64,000 nt of DNA from assembly GCA_004794785.1 (NCBI GenBank), contig SJOL01004570.1, positions 1 through 64,000 of the forward strand. Reading direction: 5' to 3'. The translations under genes were made by a program, and so were the position numbers. The DNA comes from Opisthorchis felineus. Lineage: Eukaryota > Platyhelminthes > Trematoda > Opisthorchiida > Opisthorchiidae. Below are positions 39,101-48,400 of this stretch, in pieces; position 1 is the stretch's first letter, and every line of letters begins with the position of its first letter. The notes under the pieces were generated by a model. It was not told the DNA's origin. It saw nothing but the letters and a program-made list of their open reading frames with translations, and made no database searches.

Positions 39101-39175
39101 CAGTTTGGATACATCAAGCCAACGCGTCACAAAGCAGACCATGTGATGCGATTGACATGGGGTATCGCGGTTTGA
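9002..39175 (+). CDS. ORC3: Origin recognition complex subunit 3, multi-exon gene
   Basis: ORC3 is part of the six-subunit complex that binds replication origins and loads MCM helicases with CDC6 and CDT1. At least 12 coding blocks were assembled from splice borders and phase: 9002-9134, 9185-9589, about 17330-17785, 19190-19300, 19803-20132, 22733-22812, 26169-26365, 26548-26672, 27710-27763 plus 27786-28085, 33764-33883, 34730-34791 and 39067-39175. Diagnostic stretches in order are [73 protein letters not shown] and the C-terminal [14 protein letters not shown]...RLTW ending in TGA. The total is about 820 codons, longer than the roughly 710 of the human protein. The true start is not identified. 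Introns range from 22 or 50 bases to about 7.7 kb. Confidence 0.93.
9135..9184 (+). other. ORC3: 50-bp ORC3 mini-intron
   Basis: GTACGT...CCAG, 50 bases, phase 0. It joins SLKHAID to [12 protein letters not shown] and removes an in-frame stop. An alternative AG at 9179-9180 would shift the frame away from the homologous reading. Very small 5' introns are known in flatworm genes. Confidence 0.8.
9185..9589 (+). CDS. ORC3: ORC3 exon, N-terminal AAA-like domain
   Basis: The exon begins [20 protein letters not shown] and runs through [17 protein letters not shown], the most conserved ORC3 signature. That segment is equivalent to the start of the degenerate AAA+ fold, where ORC3 lacks a functional Walker A. 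It ends at CTTCAT followed by the donor GTAGGT (9590), phase 0. The frame is open throughout. Confidence 0.93.
10140..10758 (+). mobile_element. RTE-type LINE, 3' end with AATTGA tail
   Basis: The translation from 10140 reads [20 protein letters not shown] then [13 protein letters not shown]...[16 protein letters not shown], the conserved C-terminal part of RTE reverse transcriptases. One stop interrupts the WW site, and the reading then degrades. From 10420 to 10640 it matches the 18.78-19.1 kb copy ([13 protein letters not shown]...NPGLNS). It ends with GATAAATTGAATTGAAATG, a short tandem tail typical of RTE 3' ends. It lies in ORC3 intron 2. Confidence 0.88.
10750..11095 (-). mobile_element. 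RTE-type LINE fragment with internal deletion
   Basis: The minus-strand translation begins [19 protein letters not shown], the RTE linker before the reverse transcriptase. About 60 codons later it reads [20 protein letters not shown] then [16 protein letters not shown], from the RTE C-terminal region. The whole polymerase core between them is missing, so this is an internally deleted copy. It abuts the tail of the + strand RTE copy at about 10755. Confidence 0.82.
11617..11690 (+). repeat. Possible hAT-type transposon end
   Basis: CAGTGGTTGTCAAC at 11617-11630, followed by a CGCGACGCACCCC stretch, resembles the terminal repeat of hAT-family DNA transposons. I did not find a matching inverted end or a target duplication, so this may be chance or a solo end. 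Confidence 0.25.
12981..13168 (+). repeat. tRNA-derived SINE, copy 1 (degenerate head)
   Basis: The B-box is GGTTCGAATCC and the body has GTCTAGGCTTGAGCAA, CTTCCTTCGGGTGGCATG and CGAAAGGGTGTTACAG. It shares these with copies 2-4, including the AT-rich tail (AATTATTAATATTATC). The A-box region is eroded. It lies in an ORC3 intron on the same strand as the gene. Confidence 0.85.
14372..14398. repeat. (TA)n microsatellite with one undetermined base
   Basis: An AT dinucleotide run of about 25 bases starts right after the only N in the window (14373). The repeat probably hampered assembly here. Confidence 0.95.
16600..17060 (-). mobile_element. RTE-type LINE fragment, reverse transcriptase core
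   Basis: The minus-strand reading gives [19 protein letters not shown] (RTE motif GVRQGCPLSPFLFNF-IDE), [15 protein letters not shown] (the Y-A-D-D box, here YADN) and, after a frameshift, [18 protein letters not shown] (RTE FGMHFAPSKCKVML). The change of the second catalytic Asp to Asn and the frameshift make it inactive. It sits near the end of ORC3 intron 2. Confidence 0.85.
17330..17785 (+). CDS. ORC3: ORC3 exon, AAA-like core
   Basis: The exon contains [20 protein letters not shown] and [16 protein letters not shown]. These correspond to the Walker-B-like strand and sensor region of ORC3 (VVVILKDMESF and ILIFGIATSP in the human protein). The donor GTGAGT is at 17786, phase 0. The 3' end is firm. 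The start is uncertain: the frame opens after a stop at 17297-17299, and the AG at 17328-17329 is one that keeps phase 0 with the preceding exon. A further exon in the 7.7-kb intron is possible. Confidence 0.85.
18690..19115 (+). mobile_element. RTE-type LINE, 3' end with AATTGA tail
   Basis: It reads [20 protein letters not shown] then STHQWL...[14 protein letters not shown], the C-terminal end of RTE ORF2 (the LPGWGPRD motif is well kept). The 3' UTR is about 80% similar by eye to the 10.4-10.75 kb copy and ends in GATAAATTGAATTGAATTAAAT. It is located in the ORC3 intron just upstream of the 19190 exon. Confidence 0.85.
19190..19300 (+). CDS. ORC3: ORC3 exon
   Basis: The acceptor is CACCACAG at 19189 and the donor is GTGAGT at 19301, 111 bases, phase 0 on both sides. 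It reads [11 protein letters not shown]...[14 protein letters not shown], matching the ORC3 segment FPFKIN...YHDFSIQNFIKGLQ. Confidence 0.92.
19803..20132 (+). CDS. ORC3: ORC3 exon, mid-domain
   Basis: The exon starts [14 protein letters not shown] (compare LLEHFYSQP in human ORC3) and ends [17 protein letters not shown], with the donor GTGAGT at 20133. Phase is 0 on both sides. The middle is Pro/Ser-rich ([12 protein letters not shown]) and seems lineage-specific. Confidence 0.88.
21421..21608 (+). repeat. tRNA-derived SINE, copy 2 (best preserved)
   Basis: The head GGCGAGATGGCTCAGTGG contains a pol III A-box (TGGCTCAGTGG). GTGGTTCAAACCC is the B-box about 45 bases further on. The D-arm pairs GCTC/GAGC, and the acceptor-like ends GGCGAGAT/ATCTCG also pair. 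The body (TATAGGCTTGGACAACCTGG ... CTTCGGGTGGCTTGG ... ACCGAAAGGGTGTTACAG) is shared with copies 1, 3 and 4. It lies in an ORC3 intron, in the sense orientation. Confidence 0.92.
22733..22812 (+). CDS. ORC3: ORC3 exon, 80 bp
   Basis: The acceptor is TTTCCAG at 22732 and the donor is GTGTGT at 22813. It reads [19 protein letters not shown] then KLTLNLLR, matching LYCTCLEKN...DSEEYASVLQLLR in human ORC3. It ends in phase 2. Confidence 0.9.
26169..26365 (+). CDS. ORC3: ORC3 exon
   Basis: The acceptor is CCCCATAG at 26168. The first base completes a codon split from the previous exon. It reads [18 protein letters not shown] then [17 protein letters not shown], a helical region aligned with the LAKDELMTILEK segment of ORC3. 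The donor is GTAGGT at 26366, phase 1. Confidence 0.85.
26548..26672 (+). CDS. ORC3: ORC3 exon, low-complexity linker
   Basis: The acceptor is CTATCAG at 26547. Two bases complete the split Lys codon, then the exon reads [20 protein letters not shown] and so on to WGLRQ before the donor GTGAGT at 26673. The Gly/Thr/Ser-rich composition fits the variable linker before the C-terminal half. The phase fit on both sides is the main evidence. Confidence 0.75.
26964..27160 (+). repeat. tRNA-derived SINE, copy 3
   Basis: It has GTAGCTCGGTGGCTAGGACG (A-box region), TTGTTCGAATCCAAC (B-box), GTCTAGGCTTAGGCAACCTG, CATCGAAAGGGTGCTACATC and a T-rich tail. It lies in an ORC3 intron, in the sense orientation. 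Confidence 0.88.
27710..28085 (+). CDS. ORC3: ORC3 exon(s), with 22-bp gap or frameshift at 27764-27785
   Basis: The acceptor is TATTTCCAG at 27709. The first 54 bases read [18 protein letters not shown], resembling the TDLYHLQKSLLEMKEL helix. From 27786 another frame reads [10 protein letters not shown]...[19 protein letters not shown] and [12 protein letters not shown], the conserved LPLHEVVYF region, to LRDPGTYLQ and the donor GTTCGT at 28086. The first frame runs on without a stop but loses homology. Removing GTATTT...CTACTAG (27764-27785) joins the two parts in frame. Confidence 0.85.
28870..29445 (-). mobile_element. RTE-type LINE fragment, reverse transcriptase fingers and palm
   Basis: The minus strand reads [81 protein letters not shown] and [12 protein letters not shown], following the RTE order P-SW---V--I-KK, RGISLL--KLLA--IL, EEQAGFR-GR-C-D, F-D-KAAFDS-D and SGVRQGC. 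Several stops and frameshifts interrupt it. It lies in the large ORC3 intron before exon 33764. Confidence 0.82.
29470..29488. repeat. (TG)n microsatellite
   Basis: A short GT dinucleotide run of about 19 bases. Confidence 0.9.
30420..30860 (-). mobile_element. RTE-type LINE fragment, 5' endonuclease region
   Basis: The minus strand gives [14 protein letters not shown] near 30.84 kb, [20 protein letters not shown] near 30.67 kb and [20 protein letters not shown] with [13 protein letters not shown] near 30.5 kb. These follow the RTE apurinic endonuclease, and the GDFNAQVG catalytic motif is intact. The strand matches the reverse-transcriptase fragment at 28.9-29.4 kb, 1 kb downstream in element orientation. 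The two could be parts of one interrupted element. Confidence 0.82.
30871..31062 (-). repeat. tRNA-derived SINE, copy 4 (antisense)
   Basis: Read on the minus strand it has GGCGAGATGGCTCAGTGG, GTTAGAGCGCGAATTTACTA, GGGTTGAACCCGAC (B-box), TAGGCTTGGGTAACCTGG and CACCGAAAGGGTGCTACAG, with an A/T tail at 30871-30890. It is the only antisense copy within ORC3. It lies directly next to the 5' end of the RTE endonuclease fragment. Confidence 0.9.
32290..32735 (+). mobile_element. RTE-type LINE fragment, C-terminal part
   Basis: It reads [48 protein letters not shown] then RISNTEVL, with [14 protein letters not shown] and [17 protein letters not shown] after frameshifts. Each matches a successive block of the RTE ORF2 C-terminus (AFANLRHLW; VYNA-VRS-LLYG-ETW; FDHRCLR-IARIWW-HRVSN-EV; LGHVLRM; CRLPGWGPR). 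It lies in the ORC3 intron upstream of exon 33764. Confidence 0.85.
33764..33883 (+). CDS. ORC3: ORC3 exon, 120 bp
   Basis: The acceptor is CTTTACAG at 33763 and the donor is GTAAGT at 33884, 40 codons, phase 0. It reads [20 protein letters not shown] then YDWLM, nearly identical in pattern to the [20 protein letters not shown] segment of ORC3. Confidence 0.95.
34730..34791 (+). CDS. ORC3: ORC3 exon, 62 bp
   Basis: The acceptor is CCCCAAG at 34729 and the donor is GTAAGT at 34792. It reads [20 protein letters not shown] and ends with two bases of a split Gln codon. The AFATVV motif precedes the final winged-helix strand in ORC3. Confidence 0.92.
36800..36915 (+). mobile_element. Possible RTE scrap
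   Basis: The segment [12 protein letters not shown] near 36.86 kb resembles the VDNFTYLGSCIS site of RTE reverse transcriptases. The match is short and isolated. Confidence 0.3.
37029..37070. repeat. (TCC)n/(TCA)n trinucleotide repeat
   Basis: CTCCTCCTCCTCCTCATC followed by ATC repeats. It produces spurious poly-Ser frames on the + strand and Asp/Glu runs on the - strand. Confidence 0.95.
38011..38140 (+). mobile_element. Possible RTE scrap related to the 32.5 kb copy
   Basis: CACTCCATAAGTTATGCCAA and GCCATGTACACATTGGA share order and spacing with 32533-32600 (CTCCATAAGTTATACTAA ... GCCATGTATCGAGTGGG), which there is part of an RTE C-terminus. No coding homology remains visible. Confidence 0.45.
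39067..39175 (+). CDS. ORC3: ORC3 terminal exon with stop
   Basis: The acceptor is CGTTTCAG at 39066. After the split Gln codon it reads [20 protein letters not shown], then [15 protein letters not shown] and TGA (39173-39175). The IKPT-x-x-K-x-DHV-x-RLTWG tail is the ORC3 C-terminus that packs in the winged-helix domain. I saw no polyadenylation hexamer close to the stop. The nearest AATAAA noticed is at 40008. Confidence 0.95.
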
Positions 39176-42100
39176 ACTGCAGTTTTCCACACTCGGCATT
39201 TCTTTGTCTGGATGAGAAAGAGTACAGTCGTGATCTGAACTTTCGTTCCTACTGGCACTTGAGATGTAGACCCAATTATTTTTCTATCACTCTTCTGTGT
39301 TTTTCGGGTATTTTTGTAACTCACCATGTTTTATAGCTCTCGAACGAATAGATTTTATGTACTGGAGCTTTTATTTTTTGTCTATGAAGCTGCTTTGTTG
39401 ACGGCTTCACATACGATCCGGCACGAGATTGTAGTTGTACGGAGGCTACGCTCACCAGGTCTACTTTTCGTGCAAAAGCCAATCTGTGCGCAGGGACTAA
39501 CAACCCTCGATCGTTTTTGAGTACTTTTTCGGTTATGCACCAGTGAAACCATCTTTTGTTATTTTGGAGTTTTAGTTAGCTAAGGATGGGTCTTAACTGC
39601 TGTGGAGATCAGGAGATGTGGAGTGCGGTGGAACTCCTAGACAACACTGATTAAATCAGTGTTTATGTCTCCGGACTAGTGGCCTATTGAATTCCAAAGT
39701 ATCAGTCGGAATGCTCGCTAAGAACTGGTACGTGATTTCTATCATCTCCGCCGAAAACTGTCTCTGCGTTCTACTGAGTACTGTGGCGACAGTTTTTTGA
39801 TAGACTTTTGTCAGCTGTTTGACCGAAACGATAACCCGATGTCCGTCTAGTCACACTTGTAAGTGATTTATACCGCTTTCAGTCTTGCAACGGGAGCCGC
39901 CGCTGATGTCAGACAACAACACAAATGACATGGAGAATTTCCTATCGCACGCAACTGCGAAATCACCGATAAGGTTGAAGCCGGATTGTTAAACACGAAA
40001 TCCACCGAATAAAACCGCACTTAGGACTGTAGATGTTTGTTGACTCGCGCTTTGAAGAGAGAAAAGTTGATAGGTTCTATAGTTTAGCTTTCCCGGCCAA
40101 ATATCAAGTGTTGTGTTTGGTATGACAATGGGAAACGGATTTTTACAGGGAGTTTTTGTTCCATTTACGGGCTCGGGACGGCAAACTGTCACAACAACAG
40201 TCGAGGGTCTGAATCCCATCGAAATGAACGAGACAGTCATCACTGATTTCTCGATGAGGCAGATGAGTTTGTCTTTTTTGTGGTCCAGTAGATGGATGTG
40301 GGTTTTGGGGTTTCGAGCACGGTTCGTACACAACGCCCTTCCCATCTTAATACGCCTCGATATTTTTAGTAAAATACCCCCATAAGATTGTCGAATGTGT
40401 CCTGAGAGAAATCTGAAGCCGACTCCGTGTTAGGTTAATGTATTGTGCAACGTTCCAGGTTGGACGCCACAAGTCGGACATCTTTCACAACGAATGCTGT
40501 GCATTTCTATTGGAGTACTAAGATTCCTGTCCTACCCTCTTAGGGATTTTAGTCGTCTAATGTGCGCAGCCGATATATGTGTGTGGCTTTCTTATTTCGC
40601 AGCTGATTATTAAGGAGATTCAACTTCTTTATTATCCTTGTTCTGACTTGGCCATTGATTTTTCTACTCTCCTTTTTGTGTTTTTTCAACTGCCGCCATC
40701 AGCTTGTACCTAAAGCGACCAGCGAGTCCTACACTCACTTCTTAGCTCATCTCCAAGCTGGTTTTGTTTCAGCATGAAATCAGATTTAACGTCTGCTAGT
40801 TCGAGTAATCGACTTCATGGATCGGGGATTATCAATCAAACAATTTAACCGAAAACTGTTTCGCTCCTCCGAGGCGAATATTTGGTTCGCCTTAGGTTGC
40901 TGTTCGTAGCTCTGGGACTTGGCCATAAAAGGCCTTTGTATGTGTCATTGTTATGCCGACATGCTCTTTAGTTCCTTGAGTGTGTACTCGACATTGTCTT
41001 TGTTCTTTATTCCGGCTTTCCTTTGTGTGTTCCAGTTGGTAACGAGCTGATCGTGATAGCTCATTATCTGATATTTTTCCAGTTGCAAATACGCGGTAGT
41101 TTTTCTTTAGCCTGGATAAGAATGGGTGGCCTGAGTGTGTTGGACCGTTGCTCCTTTACACGGTTTGTCCCGAAAAAGCGATGACTTGTCCTTTGTGAGT
41201 GACTGGCGGGATGGGGAGGCCGGATAAACGCATTACACGGGATTTTGATCTTCGATGTATTGTGGGCGGCGGCAAAGGAGTTGTTTTTCAAATTCTTTCC
41301 TTATCACCAATCTGTTTGTCAACACTGTTCTCGGCTAAAAACAAATTTATGGAGCAAACAATGTGGCATGATCTCACTCCTTGTCGTTTGTTCTCCCCTT
41401 TGCGTTTTATGCACAGTTCATTTATACTGTGGCTTCATTTGATGCTAAGACGCTTGTGTGCATTGCTGACCAAATTTTTTGCGCAATTATCTCTGTCACT
41501 ACCGCGAAAATACTTCTCTGGAGAACAATTTTTAATTAGGCCTGACATGTGCCTGCCGAGGCCCTCCTTTTCTATTTATTAATCTTGTTGGTGTCGGGTT
41601 TACAACAGCTTCTACAATCATCGATGCATTACAAGCTTGCCTGCCATTGTGGTCCGTCCGAAATACTGATTATAGAAGTCACTTTTCCTAAAACTTTCGT
41701 ATGATAACTATGACCGTATGCGGCCACTAGACAGAGACACAAGTTCGCAACTAACGTATCAATTTGAACAAGAACAACACTGCAGGAAGAAGAATTCAGA
41801 AACCGAGAACTCAAGCCATTTTTCTTTGCAGCCTTCCACCTTCCAGTTTTTGCATCCAAAATACCTACGTTTCTGTTTTCGACAGGGTGTTTACGAGTTT
41901 CGATCGGTATGTACATCTGTGAGTATGTCCTCATGCTTCATTTGTGATTCGCCACATTTAGTGGGTATTATCAAAAGGATGCCTTTTTGGCCCGTCAGTG
42001 TCTGCTTCTCGGTTTCCTTCGTTAGAACTGGAGCAGTTCTTGTCTGTGTTGGGAGGCTTGCGGGTAGCCCTCAGCACAATCTTGTACCAGTAAATTCGCT

Positions 42101-45100
42101 AATGGCACTAGCAAACTTTTGGAGTGTATCCTATCAAGCGTATTTGAAAGAAGGAACCGGTTAGCATAACTGAAGCTATATAACATCAAGATATTAATCT
42201 TTCTAAGTCCCGGTCATCCCCCTTCTTATCGACGGGATGTGATGGCCTACACAAACTCTCAGAACGCGGCCATGCGTCCCAGGTTTTTATTTATGAGAGA
42301 TAACGGGGCGTATTTGGGATCATTTTGGTACCACTTTTAGTCGCTGCAGGGGCGGTGTTAGCCTACCACATGCAGTCGGAAGTTGTCTACACCTGAAAAT
42401 GTTCACTTGGACGATTTGGACAGGCAAACTGCAGGAACGCTACTGAAATAGGTTAGCGGCTATATTATTGTATCGTCCCCAGCCAACCACAGATAGGGTC
42501 ATGGAGATTTTAATCCGGAAGCCAAATCACACCAACAACAACAAAAAACCTCCAATCCCTCATACTACTCTGTTAGTCACATATCTAGCCCACAATCTGC
42601 GTCATTCTGGGAGAGGGGAGAAGGAACGGCATTCACCTTGGTATGCTTTGCATGCGACCGGGCCACCACAGGTTGCAGTGACGGAGTAATTGCTATACAA
42701 CCAAACACCCGTTTTCCGAACACGCAATAATGAATTCGCTGACGCCACTCCACATCACTTAAGTTTCTGATACGTCTTTAGTCAAAGCACTGTGCTCACA
42801 CCGACGCCGACCATCAGCCTCCGACCGCCGACGCATTGGGCAATGTTCATCATCCTCTTATAATGAACTTGTTTTACGTTACATTCTATGGATCCGAAAT
42901 AAGGATAAATGATACAAGCAGGGATGTTGAGTTGACGTCACCATCGCCCTCCGATTTCGACTGTATACTTCCGGTGACGCGAAATCGACATGTAATGCCA
43001 GAGTTGGTGTTATCTTAAGTATGGATATTTCTTAATAGTCTCCCCTTCAGTGCATTGAATGCACCTTGAGGACAATCGATTGATCTCTCTGTGTTTTCCC
43101 TACGAATCTCCAAACTGTAGCGCCGATATTGTCAGACAGATTCTATGGTACGTCATACTGCATGCCGTATTAGTGTGTTTATAGGTGACATTAACTTGTG
43201 GATAGATAGACTCGGCTCATTTGGGTGGTTGTCTTCAAGGTGCGCCGAAAAAGCGAGCTTCTACCGTAGTTTTGTGATCAGTCTTTTTCTGTGCAGCAGA
43301 AAAAATCCCGAACAATCCACAGTGCCTAGCAGCAGCGTCTCCATCAACAGGTCAGTCTGCAACTACAGTAGGTTATTTTAACACCAGCAGTTTTTGGCTT
43401 GGATTAATTACCGATCATTCTAGGTCACTTACGAACTCTAACCACGCACTTGTACGATACCACCCTTGCACTTTTGGAACCGCGCAAAACGACCGTGCGC
43501 TGTTTATCCACATAGACTCTGACCGAAGTTGTTACCAATCGAACGTACCAAAACTACTCCAGTTAGAAATAGTTAATTGGTACTCCTTTCGTTGTCACCA
43601 TGTAAGATGATCTGAACAAACGGCGTGGCGAGAAAAACCTAATTTCTCTGCCTGTCATGAGATTAGAATATCACGAGTTTATACGAAAACATACAGCAGT
43701 CACGTGTGTTCTACGAGAAATAAAGAATTTTACTGGTAAAGAGGACTGAGCCATTAGTAAGTTGACTCAGAAGAAAGGTCACGTCATTGAAACCTGTGAG
43801 GGTGTAACTGGACTATACATTGGCCAACACTAGTTTGAAAGTACGTGGCTTCTTGGCACAGCTGTGGATTATGTTTGAGGTGGTCTACTTGATGTTACAC
43901 GATGCTGATACTGCTGTAGACTATGGATATGTAGCCGAACCATCCCCAGCTAACCATTGGATCTTGACCTGGACTGTGGCTTTTCTAGAGTTTCAGTGAT
44001 GCTGGTCCCGAACACAAGTCAATTGGACAGGTTCACAGCGCCGGCTGAAACAGGATACTCGATGACCGGGGAGATCTGTGAGTCCGGAAGGCCCTGGAAA
44101 TGGAAGAAGCACACAATACAGGAAGTACCTGAGGGCTTCCTCATCAGGTACGTTCCATAGGTCCTGGAGAACTTGAGGTCAGTAAAACCAAGGTCCGAAG
44201 TGACTGACCAACAAAGAAAGGGGCTTGGAATATTAGGTCAACCGCTTCAAACGACACAAATTAAGGTGAGTTAGTGCTTGTACCCGTTAACGAGAGGTGT
44301 CTGGAGTGAATGTGGTCAATACACGGGTGTCAGCCATTCTTCCGTGGCCGGTTAGGAGCTGCGCAAACAACAAGACGGACAAACTGTGGTTTGGCGATAA
44401 CAGAGAAACTGAGTCTTGTTGGTATAGCTCGCATGCCAGGATGCATATCACTGTGCTAATCTAAAGGCTCCAACTATTCTCAAAAGAGTTTCTGCTGCCA
44501 GTTATCATCGGTATAGCATGATTAAACTTTTGGAGGTGTGAGTGTCCCTGTGAGCTATCACCAGGCTTCTCCCTTTTCCATTCCTAACTGATCACAGTTG
44601 TGGTTGTGCGGTGGTGAATTACTGGGGTTTACCACCGTTATCGCCGCCGGTGATGATGAATAAATGAGAACTGTGGGTCAATGTTGCTTCGAGTCATTCT
44701 AATCACTATCATTCATTGACCAAACCCTCTATTTCAGTACGGACTTGAGGGAACAGTGGGTACAATTCTGAAAGTTTGTCACCTTTGGACTCACTTACCT
44801 ACACTTACTTTGACTGCGTGCATTCACATCATAAACCGTAGGCGTTGTACTCCAGGCTTGTGTTTAGTGAGTGTTCTTATCTAGATGAAGCAACGGTGTT
44901 CGTCCGGTACGCGTAAGTGCTTGACTGCGTCCTCTCCTCAGTCTCAAGGATAACTGAAAGTGGGGTAAAAATACTGAATAACTAGAGGGGGTAGTGGCGT
45001 CCGAAAACAGACAAATATCGTTCCCACTGTTCTGAAATACGCGACCGAACAAGATACCGTCTAGTGAAGTCTTCGAGGAGAAAAATCGGTACGTAATCTA

Positions 45101-45639
45101 CGCGGATTATCGTCGCTTGCATTTTGAAAGCCAGTTAGGTTGGCCTCATGCACCTAACTTAAAAATAAATGTTGCAGCTGAAAATTAACTTTGCAACGCG
45201 ATCAGACTATTGAAGAGGAATAAACACCAGTTGTAGGCCGTCTTCCCTCTCGGTTTTAAGGTAGCGGAGTAAAGTTGCTGCCTGTCTGACGAAACTCACG
45301 AACAACATTTGTAAGGAGACAGAAGTGGATGGGATGCGGCAGATTCCTCATTCCTTATACTCCAAAATGAGTGAGCGCCTGAGGGTCTGTGTTGAATATT
45401 CCTCTGAGTTCATTCCAAAAGCGGTGTTCGTCAAGAGTGGCGATTTGATCTTCTCTGTTCTCTTTTGTCACTGGATTTTTATGGAAGAAATATCTTTGTC
45501 CGTATCATCTGGCGTTGAACTTCATCTAGAGCAGCTTATTATCATTCCAATGTGTGCAAATGATATCAATCTGTGTAGTCTGCGTTACGATTAAAGTATG
45601 GTCAAAAACTTAACCGATGTCACTCGCTTCTGATTGGGC
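39176..45639. other. No gene recognised downstream of ORC3
   Basis: Some long unassigned frames occur: minus 39989-40345 overlapping plus 40113-40385, plus 41199-41582, and plus 41718-42164. They lack recognisable motifs and convincing splice context. The start of this stretch should contain the ORC3 3' UTR; an AATAAA at 40008 is a weak candidate signal. Confidence 0.5.
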
Positions 45640-45960
45640 CTTTCATCTTCACAGTTTCAATATTGCTGGGCGGTGCGACTTCAAACCTGGCGTCTGAGAC
45701 GCCAAGTGGTTGATAAATTCACCTATCTGGGTGACCGTACTTTAGAATTGCACTATTGTAAACGAAATTTCTTGCTGGAAATTCCAATCCTGTCTTCCGT
45801 TTATCTCGGTTACCTAAGGTGACTATACGACATCACCTTACCTGTAAAGAACAAGTTCTACAATGTTATGGCGCGTTTAGTGCATCCCCTTGCAGTTGTG
45901 GAATATGGCGACCGTCCTTTAAGAGAAGACATAAACTACTTCTACTTGGACGTCAGTGTC
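45640..45960 (+). mobile_element. RTE-type LINE scrap
   Basis: The translation reads RRQVVDKFTYLGDRTL near 45.7 kb and LPVKNKFYNVMARLV near 45.85 kb. These resemble two RTE blocks (VVD-FTYLGS and S-KGRVYNA-VRSVLL) about 45 codons apart, as expected for the family. Confidence 0.5.
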
Positions 45961-47835
45961 TTTGGTTTACTGTGCAGGTATCCTAAGCACACCGGGTCTG
46001 CGACGGTTGACGTTTGGCAACAGGTCTTTGTTGTCAACCTGAAAACGTGGTCTGGCTCGATCGTGTTCTGAACAACTTATCACTCTCTCTGTGCCCTGTG
46101 TGCTGAAGTATGCTCCGAGTGAAATGACGGACAAAGTGAACAAAGCACGACTAAGAGGCAGAGCTTGACATGGTGCTTCGTCTGTGTGCGGGCTTTTTGT
46201 TTACTACAGACCGGACCTCCCTTCGGCCGGACACCTGAACCGACATGGCGACATTCCGTGACCAATCGCCATGTTGTACTCATTCACTTATCCTTCGTGT
46301 TTATCTGGTGTTCTTCAGCCAGCTTTTGTTTGTCCGGTTTCTCATCCTGCACTATCAGCGTCCAAACCCCGTTGCAACCCGAACCAACGTCCTTTTGTAC
46401 ACTCCGTTTGAATTGTAAAACTCCATTTGTCTTCCCACTCGTTTCAACGGACTAATAAGCCAGACTTTCCCAATGAGTCTTTCACGGTCTCGTTGATATG
46501 TTCTATCCTGTTATCCCTACATTGGCCCCGAAATTCGCGGGAAGGATGTTCCTCTTGTTCCAATTGACCACTTGACCTACGTGCTGCTCTATTACGAACA
46601 CAAAATTCATTTGTTGGTCGCTACTAGATAGAGACGCATCGGTTAAATAAATATCAGACGACGACGTCCAACTTGCAGATGATTTCACTGCACCACACAA
46701 ACCAAATCCCGACAAACTGTTTTCCTAGAGTAAAAGTGAATGTACCTGTTACAGACTTTTATTAAACGGACCGATATTCTAGTACACACCATCAAACGCG
46801 CCTCGGTAAACTTTGCATTCGTACCAAGAAAACCGTTACCACTTATTTGAATCTTGGATGGAAATTGTTACCGGACGACTTCGCAGGGAAAGTAGTTTGA
46901 GAGATGGGTAATGGAGTCTAATGGATTTTCAATGTTTCACTTCATTATTACAAATCGGTCGTCGCGGCACATCAATTAATGCCTTGGACTAATAAAACGG
47001 TTGCCATGGCTAGCATTGGGAACGGCAATGATTACCTAAGTGCTAATCGCAGACGTCATTCAAAATTTGTCACGAGGAACTTACAACTGGAAACAGTACG
47101 TTTGTCCTGTGTAAGCTACTTCTTTTGTATGTGGTCAGCGGCACATCTTCCAAACAACTAAATCTGCATCGCCTGAACACCCATCGATACTGGTCAGATT
47201 GCTTAGAATGTTGATGTCTGGATGCAACGTGTCATGACGGGAGATTGACTGATTAATCAGTCTGTTTGTCATAAGTTAACTTATTTTGGCTGAACATATC
47301 ACAAACCAACTCATCAACAAGAGAATTCATCGATATATGGTTCACCTCTAGACCACTTCATTGTCGCAGGACCAATTCGTGGACAGAAAAATTCATCGAG
47401 TGGTCAGTGACCACTTGACTTTTCCTCAAGCATCAAAGGGGGTTAAAAAAATAAGGGCATTCAAATTCACCCAGCTGTGCTGTTTATCTTTTGGCTGTCA
47501 TCGTATGTCTTCTAATTGCTGTTGATGTAATCGCATGCCTAAAGAAGCGCAGTTTTTCAAACCAAAGTTCTTTTTTATCAGCGTCCGCGTGTACTTTGGA
47601 GTTGGCGCATGCATAGTCATAATCAGATAAAAATTGGATAAACTTAGCTGTTGAGTTTTCGTCAGTGTCCATAAGCGAATTCTGTCTGACTCAGGAGTTT
47701 TGAAAGAGTTACGGGAGCTTACACCACAAAGTTTTGTCCAGAAACGCGACAATAGCTCTCAACCATTTGGAAAGATTCTGGCACAGTTTGGGAAGCCGTC
47801 TTTTCGGAATGGTTAGGGAAACAACTGGGGGGTTC

Positions 47836-47884
47836 GTAGCTGGGTGACGTTTCGGTTTTGACACAAAAGCTTCGTCAGGCCAAG
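47836..47884 (-). ncRNA. Diverged hammerhead-ribozyme-like motif, second type
   Basis: The minus strand reads CTGACGA (plus 47872-47878), then a stem II hairpin AGCTTTTG-TGT-CAAAACC with one mismatch, then GAAAC and GTC. These are the hammerhead core elements in the right order, with an almost loopless stem III as in some Penelope-element ribozymes. The would-be stem I pairs only four of six positions. It could be a decayed copy or chance. Confidence 0.4.
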
Positions 47885-48279
47885 TGAGTAGGTTGTGATG
47901 TTGGCGGGGTTTTAAGGCAGACAGAAAAACAATAAGCAAGATCTACTTTGACTATCACACTAGGTCCGTGCAGTGTCGGTTAAGGGTTTTGTAGGTTAGT
48001 GCGGTGTCCAATTCTTACCGTCGATGGGTTCGAGGGATTCTGATCATTCTGATCGGGTTTGGGTTTAGTTGGCTTTAACCGTTGATTCCTTCTGGGTGTC
48101 ATAGGTGAACTTTGTCAGTTCGTGTGGGTTCGTAAGTGTTGCAACGATTGGGTTCGGTGTGAGACGTGAGGATTTGGACGGTTTTGGGCTACGCACTTCA
48201 GATCTAAGCTACTTCTGTTGATGACTCCCCTTCACAGATAACCGACTGATCTAGAATGATATGGATGTGAATTCTGCAG

Positions 48280-48400
48280 GTTCCGCCTACAACTAATCAA
48301 AAGTTGTCCAGCGCGTTTAAGCGTCTGTGGTGCTACCTGACTGGGAAGTCCTGACGGGCAGTTCACTCGAACGACACAACCAGAGTCGTTCAAGACATTG
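48280..48400 (+). repeat. Dispersed repeat, copy 1
   Basis: CCTACAACTAATCAAAAGTT, TGTCCAGCGCGTTTAAGCGT and GTCCTGACGGGCAGTTC match 52445-52560 in order, at about 70% identity by eye. The family is unidentified. On the minus strand both copies give a CV-R-----SG---VAP-TL pattern, so a coding origin is possible. Confidence 0.6.

Noticed and set aside
39989..40385. Overlapping open frames on both strands (118 and 90 codons)
   Set aside because: No domain, signal or splice context was seen, and either frame can arise by chance in this composition.
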